Under the pieces are notes generated by a model. It did no database searches. It saw only the letters and a list, made by a program, of their open reading frames with translations, and was not told where the DNA came from. Shown piece after piece: positions 1 through 7,494 of a stretch of 34,736 bases of DNA. The position numbers and the translations under genes were made by a program. Numbering within the stretch: the stretch's first letter is position 1; every line of letters starts with the position of its first letter. This stretch comes from an uncultured Clostridia bacterium (GTDB lineage Bacteria > Bacillota > Clostridia > Lachnospirales > Lachnospiraceae), in assembly GCA_946403295.1 (NCBI GenBank), contig CAMIZL010000023.1, positions 1 through 34,736 of the forward strand, read 5' to 3'.

Positions 1-420
1 ATCATCCTTCCCGATCTTCCGTTTGAGGAGAAGGATGAATTCGCACCGATCTGTAAGAAGTATGACGTGAGCCTTATCTCGCTCATCGCGCCCACTTCGG
101 CGGGACGTATCGCCATGATCGCCAAAGAGGCGGAGGGCTTCATATACATCGTATCCAGTCTCGGTGTTACCGGCATGAGAAGTGAGATCAAGACAGATCT
201 TGATTCGATCGTGAAGGTCGTTCGTGAGAACACCAAGGTTCCCTGCGCGATCGGATTCGGGATCTCAAGACCCGAGCAGGCAGCTAACGCAGCACGTGTT
301 TCGGACGGCGCGATCGTAGGTTCCGCCATCGTCAAGATCATCGAGCAGTACGGCAGAGACGCTGCTCCTCATGTAGGAGAGTACGTAAAGTCCATGAAGG
401 ATGCCGTCGCAGGTGTGTGA
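1..420 (+). CDS. trpA: Tryptophan synthase alpha chain, C-terminal part (5' truncated by window edge)
   Basis: The reading frame is open from base 1 and ends at TGA 418-420, giving about 139 residues of an alpha chain that is normally about 260. It enters at the ILPDLPFEE segment and contains the loop-6 signature SSLGVTG and the phosphate-binding region GFGISRPEQA followed by GAIVGSAIV, all typical of TrpA. TrpA cleaves indole-3-glycerol phosphate to indole and glyceraldehyde-3-phosphate and passes indole to TrpB in the cytoplasm. It is usually the last gene of the trp operon, and the strong hairpin just after the stop fits that position. The start and the rest of the operon lie outside the window. 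Confidence 0.96.
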   Translation: MILPDLPFEEKDEFAPICKKYDVSLISLIAPTSAGRIAMIAKEAEGFIYIVSSLGVTGMRSEIKTDLDSIVKVVRENTKVPCAIGFGISRPEQAANAARVSDGAIVGSAIVKIIEQYGRDAAPHVGEYVKSMKDAVAGV

Positions 421-441
421 AAAATTTAAGTGTATTATCCC

Positions 442-466
442 GACGCAGGGCTTACCGCCCTGCGTC
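442..466 (+). terminator. Hairpin at the end of the trp operon
   Basis: A perfect 10-bp stem (GACGCAGGGC with GCCCTGCGTC) closes a 5-nt loop 21 bases after the trpA stop. The run after the stem is only TT followed by AAG, so the U tract is poor. It is a likely terminator or 3'-end-stabilising hairpin. Confidence 0.65.
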
Positions 467-501
467 TTAAGTTGCGCACAAACTATGAGCTGATTTTATT
501 T

Positions 502-608
502 ATGAAAGAATATGGCAATTATGATGAAATATGATGAAATATGGTAAAATATGAAAGAATATGACAATTATGGTGAAATATGAAAGAATATGACAATTAT
601 GGCGAAAT
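502..608. repeat. 29-bp ATG-rich tandem repeat upstream of the membrane protein gene
   Basis: Three near-identical 29-bp units lie at 502-530, 551-579 and 580-608. The first two are separated by two shorter related pieces (531-540 and 541-550), and a degenerate partial unit at 609-627 runs into the start of the next gene. Each unit begins ATGAAAGAATATG and holds several ATG triplets. Because 29 is not a multiple of 3, successive units put these ATGs in different frames. The block lies in the probable 5' leader of the membrane protein gene, whose ribosome binding site (AAGGA, about 613-617) is in the degenerate last unit. No similar block is seen elsewhere in the window. Confidence 0.85.
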
Positions 609-627
609 ATGAAGGAAATAAATAATT

Positions 628-1263
628 ATGAAGACAGACTATAATTTCAAATGGAAACCCGGGCAGATCATAACCTGTTTCGTAGCAGTTTTCGGAATGG
701 GTTTCTTTTTGTCGTTCCTTGTACTCTGCGACCTCGGAACTGATCCGGCAACGTTTATGAACCTCTCGGCGTCACGTGCCGTCGGGCTCAGCCTCGGAAA
801 CTGGCAGCTCATCATCAACATCGTTATGTTGATCGTTGTACTGATCTTCAAAAGGTCGCTCATCGGTTTCGGAACGATCTTTAACATGGTGCTTATCGGC
901 TATTACGTGGACTTTTTCGACTGGATCTGGGGCATGCTCCTTCCGGCTGATACCTTTACGACTCCGATCAGCAGATGGGCGATCTTCTTTGTGACCCTTT
1001 TCGGATTCATCATTTCCGCGGCAGTTTACATCAATTCCGATATGGGCGTTGCACCCTACGACGGGATCCCCATCCTGATCGGCGAGAAGGTTGCAGGGGA
1101 GAAGAAGCTCCTCACAATGACAGTCAGGATACTCTGGGATGCTGCTGCGATAGGTGTCGGTATTATTGCGGGCGGAGTCCCTGTTATCGGTGTGATCCTT
1201 ATGGCAATCTTTTTGGGCCCCGCAATCTCGCTTGTGGGAAAGCTTATGCGAAAAAACAGGTAA
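628..1263 (+). CDS. YczE/YyaS/YitT-like integral membrane protein
   Basis: A 211-residue, strongly hydrophobic protein with about five predicted membrane spans: roughly residues 13-33, 58-76, 80-100, 112-132 and 163-200. Conserved-looking features are CDLGTDPATFMN after the first span and the internal echo SDMGVAPYDGIPIL around residue 140, a two-repeat pattern typical of the YczE-type membrane proteins. The function of the family is not established; a transport role is often assumed. An AAGGA ribosome binding site stands 10 bases before the ATG. The gene stands alone between the trp-end hairpin and a weak terminator-like inverted repeat. The family name comes from motif recognition without a search. 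Confidence 0.75.
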   Translation: MKTDYNFKWKPGQIITCFVAVFGMGFFLSFLVLCDLGTDPATFMNLSASRAVGLSLGNWQLIINIVMLIVVLIFKRSLIGFGTIFNMVLIGYYVDFFDWIWGMLLPADTFTTPISRWAIFFVTLFGFIISAAVYINSDMGVAPYDGIPILIGEKVAGEKKLLTMTVRILWDAAAIGVGIIAGGVPVIGVILMAIFLGPAISLVGKLMRKNR

Positions 1264-1276
1264 CCTCTGTTTTTTT
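1251..1276 (+). terminator. Terminator-like inverted repeat overlapping the membrane protein stop codon
   Basis: AAAAAACAG at 1251-1259 pairs with CTGTTTTTT at 1267-1275 around a 7-nt loop that holds the TAA stop. The right arm ends in seven T. The stem is A/T-rich and weak, so efficiency is doubtful. The same A/T symmetry would also work on the minus strand. Confidence 0.4.
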
Positions 1277-1313
1277 CGAACAAAAAATGATATTGCCGTG
1301 ACATGAAAATTTA

Positions 1314-1342
1314 TAGACAAAAGCCCCTGTTTCTTTCATAAT
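1314..1342 (+). promoter_or_regulatory. Sigma-A-type promoter for the GH31 gene
   Basis: A -35 box TAGACA (1314-1319) and a -10 box CATAAT (1337-1342) are separated by 17 bp, each one mismatch from consensus. They lie about 65 bases before the GH31 start and after the preceding terminator-like repeat. No clear operator is seen beside them. Confidence 0.55.
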
Positions 1343-1406
1343 CAAAGTTATGAGATCATCGGAAAAGTGTTTCCGGTAAGAAACTTGATCATAAAGAGGA
1401 GAAGGC

Positions 1407-3449
1407 ATGAAATTCGAAGAAAAGAACGGAGCACTTTTATGTTACCGCGGCGGTGAAATGCTCGAGATCAGGGGCTGGGGCAATGATTCGCTTCGTGTCA
1501 GAGCCACCATGCAGCGTGATTTCACGGGAAAGAATTGGGCACTGAGCGAAAAGCCCGATGAGACGAACCCGGTCATTGTCCTTTCGTCAGAAGAAGTTAA
1601 AAATATAGACGGTTCCGTTACCAAGCAACCTCTTGCCACGATCACCAACGGCAGACTTAAGGCTGTTGTCAATTTCGCAGGCGTCATCACCTTCTACAGG
1701 GATGACAGGCTTATCCTGAGGGAGTACTTCCGTTCCTACGGCGGCACGATCTCAAGGGAGAGCAGGTGTCTCAAGATCGTGAACCGCGAGTGGAAAGGCG
1801 TGATCGGCGGAAGCGAGTACTCCCTTAATGTCAAGTTTGAAGCGAACGACGGCGAAAAGATCTTCGGAATGGGACAATACCAGCAGGAGAGCATGGAGCT
1901 TAAGGGTTGTATCCTCGAGCTTGCGCAGCGAAATTCGCAGGCTTCGGTTCCTTTCGCGCTTTCTTCGCTCGGATACGGCTTCCTTTGGAATAACCCGGCG
2001 GTCGGCAGGGTGACATTCGGAAAAAACTACACCGAGTGGATCGCAGCCGCCACGAAGGAGATGGATTACTGGATCACTGTTGCCGATACCCCGAAAAAGA
2101 TCCTTGAAAACTATACGGCCGTTACAGGCAGAGCCGGCGAATTCCCCGAGGATCTTATGGGACTTTGGCAGTGCAAGCTCAGATACCGCACTCAGGAAGA
2201 AGTACTTGAGGTTGCGAGGAAGTATAGGGCAGAAGGCATAAAGATCGACCGGATCGTCATCGACTTCTTCCATTGGACTGTTCAGGGCGAATGGAAATTT
2301 GACCCGAAATACTGGCCCGATCCCAAGGCCATGATCGACGAGCTTCATTCCATGGGGATCAATGTTATTATTTCGGTTTGGCCGTCCGTCGACAGGAGAA
2401 GCGAAAACTTCCATCCCATGACAGAAATGGGGCTTCTTATGAAGACCGAACGCGGAGCGGTCCAGACATATGATTTTCAGGGCGACTGCGTTGAGATAGA
2501 TCCCTTTAATCCCGAGACCGGAAAGTATGTCTGGGATATCTGCAAAAAGAATTATTACGACCTCGGGATCGATGCCTTCTGGCTCGATAACTCGGAGCCC
2601 GATCTGACCGTTTATGATTTTGACCATTATCGTTATTGCGACGGTCCCGCGCTTGCGATCAGTAACATGTACCCGCAGATGTACAGCCGTATCTATTATG
2701 ATGCTATGAGAAAGGAATCCGATAAACCCGTTGTAAATCTTTTGAGGTGCGCATGGGCGGGTTCGCAAAAATACGGCAATGTGATCTGGTCGGGTGATGT
2801 TCCCTCGACTTTTGAGGCCTTCAGGGACCAGATATGCGCCGGCCTTAATATCGGAATGGCAGGAATACCCTGGTGGACTACCGATATCGGCGGTTTCATG
2901 ACTGATGATGTGAATGACCCCGGATTTTTGCAGCTCCTCATCCGCTGGTACCAGTTTGCTGTATATTCGGCAGTCCTGAGGATGCACGGAGACCGCGGCC
3001 CCTACACGATCCCAAGACTTGACGACAGGGAGCGCGGCGGAGGCTACATGAACACCGGGCAGCCCAACGAGCTTTGGAGCTACGGAGAGGACAATTACCG
3101 CATCATGCGCAGGTATTACGAGATCAGGATCGGAATGCATGATTACATCAAGTCGCTTTACGAGGAGGCAAGCAGGAACGGCTCACCGCTCATAAGGCCG
3201 ATGTTCTACGAATTCCCCGAAGACGCCGCGTGCTGGGAACTGTCGGATCAATACATGTTCGGTCCGAAATACCTTGTAGCGCCGATCCTGCATTATAACG
3301 AATTTGAGCGTGAGGTTTATCTCCCGGCAGGACAGTGGAGGCTTGTGCACAGAGAGGTTTCCGGCGACGATGAGGCTGTTTTCGTGGGCGGAAAGACGGT
3401 AAGTGTCAAAGCACCGCTCGAATACACCCCGGTTTTCGAAAAAATATGA
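1407..3449 (+). CDS. GH31 family alpha-glycosidase, probable alpha-xylosidase (intracellular)
   Basis: A 680-residue glycoside hydrolase family 31 enzyme. Residues about 1-240 form the N-terminal beta domain and about 245-560 the catalytic barrel, followed by beta-sandwich domains. The nucleophile is D394 in FWLDNSEPD and the acid/base is D464 in WSGDVPSTF; IDFFHW near 285 and PWWTTDIGGF near 488 are also family hallmarks. GH31 enzymes retain configuration and release alpha-linked xylose or glucose from the non-reducing end. The WLDNSEPD nucleophile context leans towards alpha-xylosidase, but substrate cannot be fixed from sequence. There is no signal peptide, so it should act on imported oligosaccharides. 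AGAGGAG six bases before the ATG supports the start. The next gene is an esterase-like hydrolase, which suggests decorated xylo-oligosaccharides as substrate. Confidence 0.9.
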   Translation: MKFEEKNGALLCYRGGEMLEIRGWGNDSLRVRATMQRDFTGKNWALSEKPDETNPVIVLSSEEVKNIDGSVTKQPLATITNGRLKAVVNFAGVITFYRDDRLILREYFRSYGGTISRESRCLKIVNREWKGVIGGSEYSLNVKFEANDGEKIFGMGQYQQESMELKGCILELAQRNSQASVPFALSSLGYGFLWNNPAVGRVTFGKNYTEWIAAATKEMDYWITVADTPKKILENYTAVTGRAGEFPEDLMGLWQCKLRYRTQEEVLEVARKYRAEGIKIDRIVIDFFHWTVQGEWKFDPKYWPDPKAMIDELHSMGINVIISVWPSVDRRSENFHPMTEMGLLMKTERGAVQTYDFQGDCVEIDPFNPETGKYVWDICKKNYYDLGIDAFWLDNSEPDLTVYDFDHYRYCDGPALAISNMYPQMYSRIYYDAMRKESDKPVVNLLRCAWAGSQKYGNVIWSGDVPSTFEAFRDQICAGLNIGMAGIPWWTTDIGGFMTDDVNDPGFLQLLIRWYQFAVYSAVLRMHGDRGPYTIPRLDDRERGGGYMNTGQPNELWSYGEDNYRIMRRYYEIRIGMHDYIKSLYEEASRNGSPLIRPMFYEFPEDAACWELSDQYMFGPKYLVAPILHYNEFEREVYLPAGQWRLVHREVSGDDEAVFVGGKTVSVKAPLEYTPVFEKI

Positions 3450-3467
3450 TATTTACATTGAAAAATA

Positions 3468-3476
3468 TGCTACAAT
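3468..3476 (+). promoter_or_regulatory. Extended -10 promoter for the esterase gene
   Basis: TGC followed by TACAAT (3471-3476) matches an extended -10 element (TGn plus a -10 hexamer one mismatch from consensus). No good -35 is present at 17 bp. Transcription would begin near 3483, inside the left arm of the following terminator hairpin, so the new transcript would not form the full terminator that stops transcripts from the GH31 gene. Confidence 0.4.
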
Positions 3477-3480
3477 AAAA

Positions 3481-3501
3481 GTCGGGGTTTCCCCGACTTT
3501 T
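3481..3501 (+). terminator. Rho-independent terminator after the GH31 gene
   Basis: A 7-bp GC-rich stem GTCGGGG / CCCCGAC with a TTT loop occupies 3481-3497, preceded by AAAA and followed by TTTT. It lies 31 bases after the GH31 stop. Its T run contains a TTG in frame with the esterase, which argues against that TTG being the esterase start. Confidence 0.8.
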
Positions 3502-3526
3502 GATTTGTGTGGCAGAGGTTATCGTT

Positions 3527-4567
3527 ATGAAATGTTTCAGAGAGAATATATGGCAGGATGGCGAGTATAGTTACAGGGCGGCATACGGATTCACCCCGAA
3601 CATCCGCGCGTATCTTCATGAGGACGGAGTCGAGCATGACTGCATGATCGTTGTGCCCGGCGGCGGATATTGTATGGTTGTGCCCTCGGAAGCACAGATC
3701 CCCGCGATCGAGTTCTTTGACAGGGGGATGAATGTTTTTGTCCTCACATATACGTCGGATATCACGATGTCGGTTCCGCTTATGTTCCAGCCGATGAATG
3801 ACGCGGCACGCGCGGTCAGGTTCATCAGGAGCAGATCGTCCGTTTACGGTATCGAGGGTAAGAAGATATTCATGTGCGGTTTCTCCGCGGGTGCCCATGT
3901 ATGCGGCAGCCTTGCGGTACATTATAACGATGTAAAGGACCCCAACCCCGCCTACGATAAGATCTCTGCAAGACCTGACGGTGTGATCCTTTCCTATCCC
4001 GTTATCACTATGGGAGAATTTACCCACACATATTCAATGCAGGCTCTTATCGGTTACGACGAGCCCGCAAAGGAGAAAGAGTACTTCTCGCTTGAAAAGC
4101 ACGTTACAAAGGACACTCCTCCCTGCTTTATCTGGCAGACGGCGGACGACAATCTTGTACCCGTCGAAAATTCATATCTCTTCGCGAAGGCATTAAAGGA
4201 GAAGGGTGTTTATTTTGCTCATTACGTATTCCCGAGAGGCTTCCACGGTCTTTCTGTTCCGAATGCCGATTTCTTTAAGGGCAATATGCCCGATTTTACC
4301 ATGGAACAGGTCGAGTACGCCGTTGAGGCTGTCAAGGCAGGCAAAGGGATTGACGTTTCGGAGCGAAGAGTCAGGGAACTTAAAGAACAGTTTCCCGATC
4401 CGATCACCGAAGAAGCGAGAGCGGACGAAGGCCTCGGCGATGAGGCGGTCCCTCCGGAATTGCAAAAAGGCGAAGGTATTCCCGTATTCTCCGGTGACCC
4501 CGCGAAGATGTTCGCGGACGTCGGGATGTGGCCGGATCTTGCGATGGCCTGGATGTCAAGAATATAA
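3527..4567 (+). CDS. Alpha/beta hydrolase, acetyl-esterase-like (BD-FAE/Aes type)
   Basis: A 346-residue alpha/beta hydrolase. The oxyanion-hole segment PGGGY is at residues 44-48, the nucleophile elbow GFSAGAH gives S120, the acid is D207 or D208 in WQTADDNLVP, and the histidine is H240 in RGFHGLS. No signal peptide is visible, so it is cytoplasmic. Such enzymes remove acetyl or other small acyl groups from sugars; with the preceding GH31 enzyme a role in trimming acetylated xylo-oligosaccharides is likely but inferred. I chose the ATG at 3527 because AGAGG stands 8 bases upstream; an in-frame TTG at 3500 lies inside the terminator. The gene ends only 2 bases from the convergent mscS gene, with no terminator between them. 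Confidence 0.85.
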   Translation: MKCFRENIWQDGEYSYRAAYGFTPNIRAYLHEDGVEHDCMIVVPGGGYCMVVPSEAQIPAIEFFDRGMNVFVLTYTSDITMSVPLMFQPMNDAARAVRFIRSRSSVYGIEGKKIFMCGFSAGAHVCGSLAVHYNDVKDPNPAYDKISARPDGVILSYPVITMGEFTHTYSMQALIGYDEPAKEKEYFSLEKHVTKDTPPCFIWQTADDNLVPVENSYLFAKALKEKGVYFAHYVFPRGFHGLSVPNADFFKGNMPDFTMEQVEYAVEAVKAGKGIDVSERRVRELKEQFPDPITEEARADEGLGDEAVPPELQKGEGIPVFSGDPAKMFADVGMWPDLAMAWMSRI

Positions 4568-4569
4568 AG

Positions 4570-5421
4570 TCACTGTTTTATCGTAACATCGAGCTGTCTG
4601 AACGGGATTGATATTCCGTTTGCATCGAAAGCTTTCTTGATCTCCTCGGTGAGATCGAAATAAACCGTCCAATAATCCTCGCTTTTTGCCCAAACTCTTA
4701 CGGTATAGTCGAGTGAGCTTTCTTTGTGCGCGAAAAGACGGACAAACGGCTCGGGATCTTTGAGAACGAGCTCGTGAGCGCTCACCGTTTCAAGGATTAT
4801 GTTCTTGACTTTATCGATATCGTCACCGTATGAAGCGCTTATCATAAGATCGACACGTCTTAAAGGCATCGTCGAAAAGTCGGTGATGTTGGCGCTTGTA
4901 AGGGAACCGTTGGGGATGACAACGACCTTGTTGTCAACGGTGAGGAGTTTTGTGTATATGACGGTTATCTCGCGGACAAAACCGGCACATGAAGAACCTT
5001 CTATGTAATCACCGACCTTGAACGGTTTGAAGAGCAGGATCATGATGCCTCCGGCAAGGTTTGAGAGCGATCCTTGAAGAGCAAGTCCGACTGCAACGCC
5101 GGCCGAAGCAAACACTGTCATAAACGATGTGGTCGGAATACCCCAGATGATAGCGGTACTTGAGATCACTGCCGCATAAAGGATCACCGTGAGAGCGCTT
5201 TTCAAAAATGTTCTGACGCTCGGCTCGATCTTTTGAACTCTTTTGCTCTTGTCGATCATCTTAACGATCTTCTTCGCGATCTTGAGACCGATGAGAAGAA
5301 GTGCGAGACCGCCGATAAAGGACAAAAGGATGTCCGTGCCTTTTTCGGACAGGAAATTTAAGAATTCATCCGTTATGAATCCGCTTTCCTTAGCCGCTTC
5401 CTGAATTACTTCATTTTCCAT
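4570..5421 (-). CDS. mscS: Small-conductance mechanosensitive channel MscS
   Basis: A 283-residue protein, close to the 286 of E. coli MscS. The first span is about residues 32-50, the second about 75-95, and the pore-lining TM3 carries the Gly/Ala pattern GVAVGLALQGSLSNLAGG followed by PFKVGDYIE, the family signature. The C-terminal half is the cytoplasmic beta domain with NGSLTSANITDFS. MscS opens under membrane tension to release solutes in hypo-osmotic shock. AAGGAGGAG (minus strand, 5427-5435) precedes the ATG, and a near-consensus promoter lies at 5490-5518. It is transcribed divergently from the lipoprotein gene and converges on the esterase gene with a 2-base gap. Confidence 0.95.
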   Translation of the reverse strand: MENEVIQEAAKESGFITDEFLNFLSEKGTDILLSFIGGLALLLIGLKIAKKIVKMIDKSKRVQKIEPSVRTFLKSALTVILYAAVISSTAIIWGIPTTSFMTVFASAGVAVGLALQGSLSNLAGGIMILLFKPFKVGDYIEGSSCAGFVREITVIYTKLLTVDNKVVVIPNGSLTSANITDFSTMPLRRVDLMISASYGDDIDKVKNIILETVSAHELVLKDPEPFVRLFAHKESSLDYTVRVWAKSEDYWTVYFDLTEEIKKAFDANGISIPFRQLDVTIKQ

Positions 5422-5489
5422 GATAACTCCTCCTTTTTATGAACGTTTATACGGCAGCGCATATGTGCACGGCCGCGATACTACAGTTT

Positions 5490-5518
5490 ATTATAGATTC
5501 TTTTACCATGCATTTCAA
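5490..5518 (-). promoter_or_regulatory. Strong promoter for mscS
   Basis: On the minus strand TTGAAA (5513-5518) and TATAAT (5490-5495) are spaced by exactly 17 bp, with the -10 perfect and one mismatch in the -35. It would give a leader of about 60 nt. Confidence 0.8.
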
Positions 5519-5534
5519 CGCACATAAAAAGGAC

Positions 5535-5563
5535 TTGAGAAACAGGGAGATGAACATTATACT
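5535..5563 (+). promoter_or_regulatory. Strong promoter for the lipoprotein gene
   Basis: TTGAGA (5535-5540) and TATACT (5558-5563) with a 17-bp spacer. It stands back to back with the mscS promoter; only 16 bp separate the two -35 boxes. Confidence 0.75.
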
Positions 5564-5598
5564 GTATCAGGGAATTAAATGAGAAAAGGGAGCTTTTT

Positions 5599-6531
5599 AT
5601 GAGAAAGACTACAAGAGATCGAATCTTTGCCTTGATGCTGGCTTTTGTTATGATCTTTGCCGCTTCTTGTTCCTCTGAGGAAGAGAAGAAAGAGATATCG
5701 GAGCAGCCGGTACAGGAGGAGATCGAAGAGATAACGACTCATGAAGAGGTAGCGATACTTTGTACCGGAAATATCCTCGGGGCGGCACAGACCGTTTCTG
5801 ATTTCGGGCCGGTCACGGATCGCGCAAAAGAGATCGGAAGATCAAATATATCGGTAGATATTGTTGACTGCGGAAACCATGTAAGTGCCGACGGTTCGGG
5901 AAATACGGACAACGCCGTAAAAACGCTTGAGGCCATGGCTTCGGCAGGCTATAGTCATGTCGTGATAAATGAACATGAATTTGATTTCGGGATCGAGGGG
6001 CTTCTTGAGATGAAGAATGCCGCCGGACCTGTCGGTATGTCGTGCAATTTCCGCTACAGCGGGTTCCGGGACGATATCACTTCCGACATAGTTCGATGTG
6101 ATGTGACGGAATTTGAAACGGTAAAGATCGGATATGTTGCGGTCACCGATCCACTGACACAGGATACACATGCCGACATGCTGTTCGAGGACGGAAGGAT
6201 GGCGTACAGTTTTTGCGGCAGATCAAATTCGTATCTCGTGGATACGATCCAAAAAAGTGTTGATAATTGCAAGATCCTTGGAGCCGATTATGTGATAATA
6301 CTTTCGGGACTTCTGATAAACGAAAAATTCAATCTTAACGAAATGATCCAGGGACTTCGTGACATTGATGCGGTGATCGCGTCGGATGACAATGCCGAAA
6401 AAAACATCGCGATCACGATGTTCAACGGGCAGGACAAGATCATACCTGCCTTAATACTTAAGGGCGGAGTGGATTCGTACGGTGAACTTAGGATCTCACC
6501 CGAAGGAGTGATCTCAACTTCGCTCGGATAA
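5599..6531 (+). CDS. Lipoprotein with a degenerate 5'-nucleotidase-like metallophosphoesterase domain
   Basis: A 310-residue protein. Residues 1-24 are a lipoprotein signal peptide with lipobox AASC (C24), then an acidic linker to about residue 48. From residue 50 it follows the layout of the UshA/5'-nucleotidase metallophosphatase domain: strand VAILCTGNILG (expected ILHTND.HG), VDCGN at 89-93 (expected DAGD), INEHEFDFG at 123-131 (expected GNHEFD.G), and KIGYVAVTDP (expected KIG..G.T.P). Several metal ligands are therefore replaced (D by N, H by L, D by N, N by E) and no GHTH motif appears near the end. It is probably anchored outside the membrane and is unlikely to be a normal phosphatase; binding of a nucleotide or another ligand is possible. 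AGGGAG 6 bases before the ATG supports the start. The GNAT gene follows 15 bases later. Confidence 0.7.
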   Translation: MRKTTRDRIFALMLAFVMIFAASCSSEEEKKEISEQPVQEEIEEITTHEEVAILCTGNILGAAQTVSDFGPVTDRAKEIGRSNISVDIVDCGNHVSADGSGNTDNAVKTLEAMASAGYSHVVINEHEFDFGIEGLLEMKNAAGPVGMSCNFRYSGFRDDITSDIVRCDVTEFETVKIGYVAVTDPLTQDTHADMLFEDGRMAYSFCGRSNSYLVDTIQKSVDNCKILGADYVIILSGLLINEKFNLNEMIQGLRDIDAVIASDDNAEKNIAITMFNGQDKIIPALILKGGVDSYGELRISPEGVISTSLG

Positions 6532-6546
6532 AGAAAGGCTTTTGAC

Positions 6547-7494
6547 GTGATTAAAATATGCAGATATGATGAGAGCTTTTCGAGAGAAGCAAAAGAGCTT
6601 TTCGGTACGCTTTTTGAGGAAACCGTCAAGCACGCGGATGTCCTTAAAGAGACCATTAGCGTTGCGGCAGAAAACGGGCATCTCGTCGGGATATGTTTTT
6701 TGACCGTTACTTCGTCATACAAATATGCGGACAGGGAACACCCGGGATACCTCAACATGGATTTTGAGGCCGTTCACGGAGAAAATGAGGTTGAGATCTC
6801 CGCGATGCTCATCGATGCGCTCATCAACGATTACAGAAAGATCTGTAGATCTGAAAAAAACAAGAGGATCATCCTTCGGACTTTTTGTTCGGCTTCGTCC
6901 GCCGATTATATGAATTATCTCGTGTCGTTCGGATTCAGGGCGGAACACTATATGCACCGCATGAGAAAAGACCTCTCGGAAACCATGAAAATACCGGGAA
7001 ACGGAGATTTCGATTTTACGGTCCGTGCGAAAAACGGAAAAGAATTGAAAGTTTGCGTTGAAGCCGTCAGGGCGGAGGGCGACACGGACATAAAAGGACT
7101 CGACGGATATTTTGAGGCAAACGGCCGGGCATTCGGCATTCCGGACAGCGAGAATGAGCTGGAATACAGACTTCGGGAGCAGAACGGCGTACAGTTCGTT
7201 GCGAGGATCGACGGGAGAGTGGCGGCTGCGGTTTCGGTTTGGGAAAACAATCCGGGCAGTGTGTCGACGGAAAATATATTTTGCATCGAAGAATACCGCA
7301 GGCTCGGGGTCACCGAAAACCTGCTCCGCGGGGTGTGCGGATATCTTGCGGCGCGTGGATACAGAGAGGCAACGCTTTTTGTGTACGGTGTGAACACCTA
7401 TGCGGTGGAACTTTATACAAAACTCGGATATATGATTTACGGCGGAACGCTTCATATGCACTACGAAGACGATTACGTTCCCGCACTTGTCTGA
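6547..7494 (+). CDS. Two-domain GNAT family N-acetyltransferase
   Basis: A 315-residue protein built of two GNAT-like halves. The C-terminal half (about 165-310) is the better one: VAAAVSVWEN on the central strand, then IEEYRRLGVTENLLRGV, which matches the acetyl-CoA pyrophosphate loop (R.LGV, usual final G or A replaced by T), and VNTYAVELYTKLGY typical of the last strand-helix. The N-terminal half (1-140) is more divergent. Substrate is unknown. The start is GTG 6547 with AAAGG 8 bases upstream; it probably shares the promoter of the lipoprotein gene. The stop codon TGA (7492-7494) already lies at the edge of a 31-bp hairpin repeat array. Confidence 0.8.
   Translation: MIKICRYDESFSREAKELFGTLFEETVKHADVLKETISVAAENGHLVGICFLTVTSSYKYADREHPGYLNMDFEAVHGENEVEISAMLIDALINDYRKICRSEKNKRIILRTFCSASSADYMNYLVSFGFRAEHYMHRMRKDLSETMKIPGNGDFDFTVRAKNGKELKVCVEAVRAEGDTDIKGLDGYFEANGRAFGIPDSENELEYRLREQNGVQFVARIDGRVAAAVSVWENNPGSVSTENIFCIEEYRRLGVTENLLRGVCGYLAARGYREATLFVYGVNTYAVELYTKLGYMIYGGTLHMHYEDDYVPALV

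Noticed and set aside
502-608. The ATG-rich repeats as a CRISPR array or regulatory-protein iterons
   Set aside because: There are no unique spacers, units abut directly, and no cas or replication gene is near.
772-1320. Long antisense open frame opposite the membrane protein gene
   Set aside because: It is low in hydrophobic structure, rich in His/Asp as expected from the reverse strand of a hydrophobic gene, and has no ribosome binding site.
1752-3140. 462-residue antisense open frame opposite the GH31 gene
   Set aside because: It lies wholly inside a gene with intact catalytic motifs and shows no domain or start signal; it is a codon-bias shadow.
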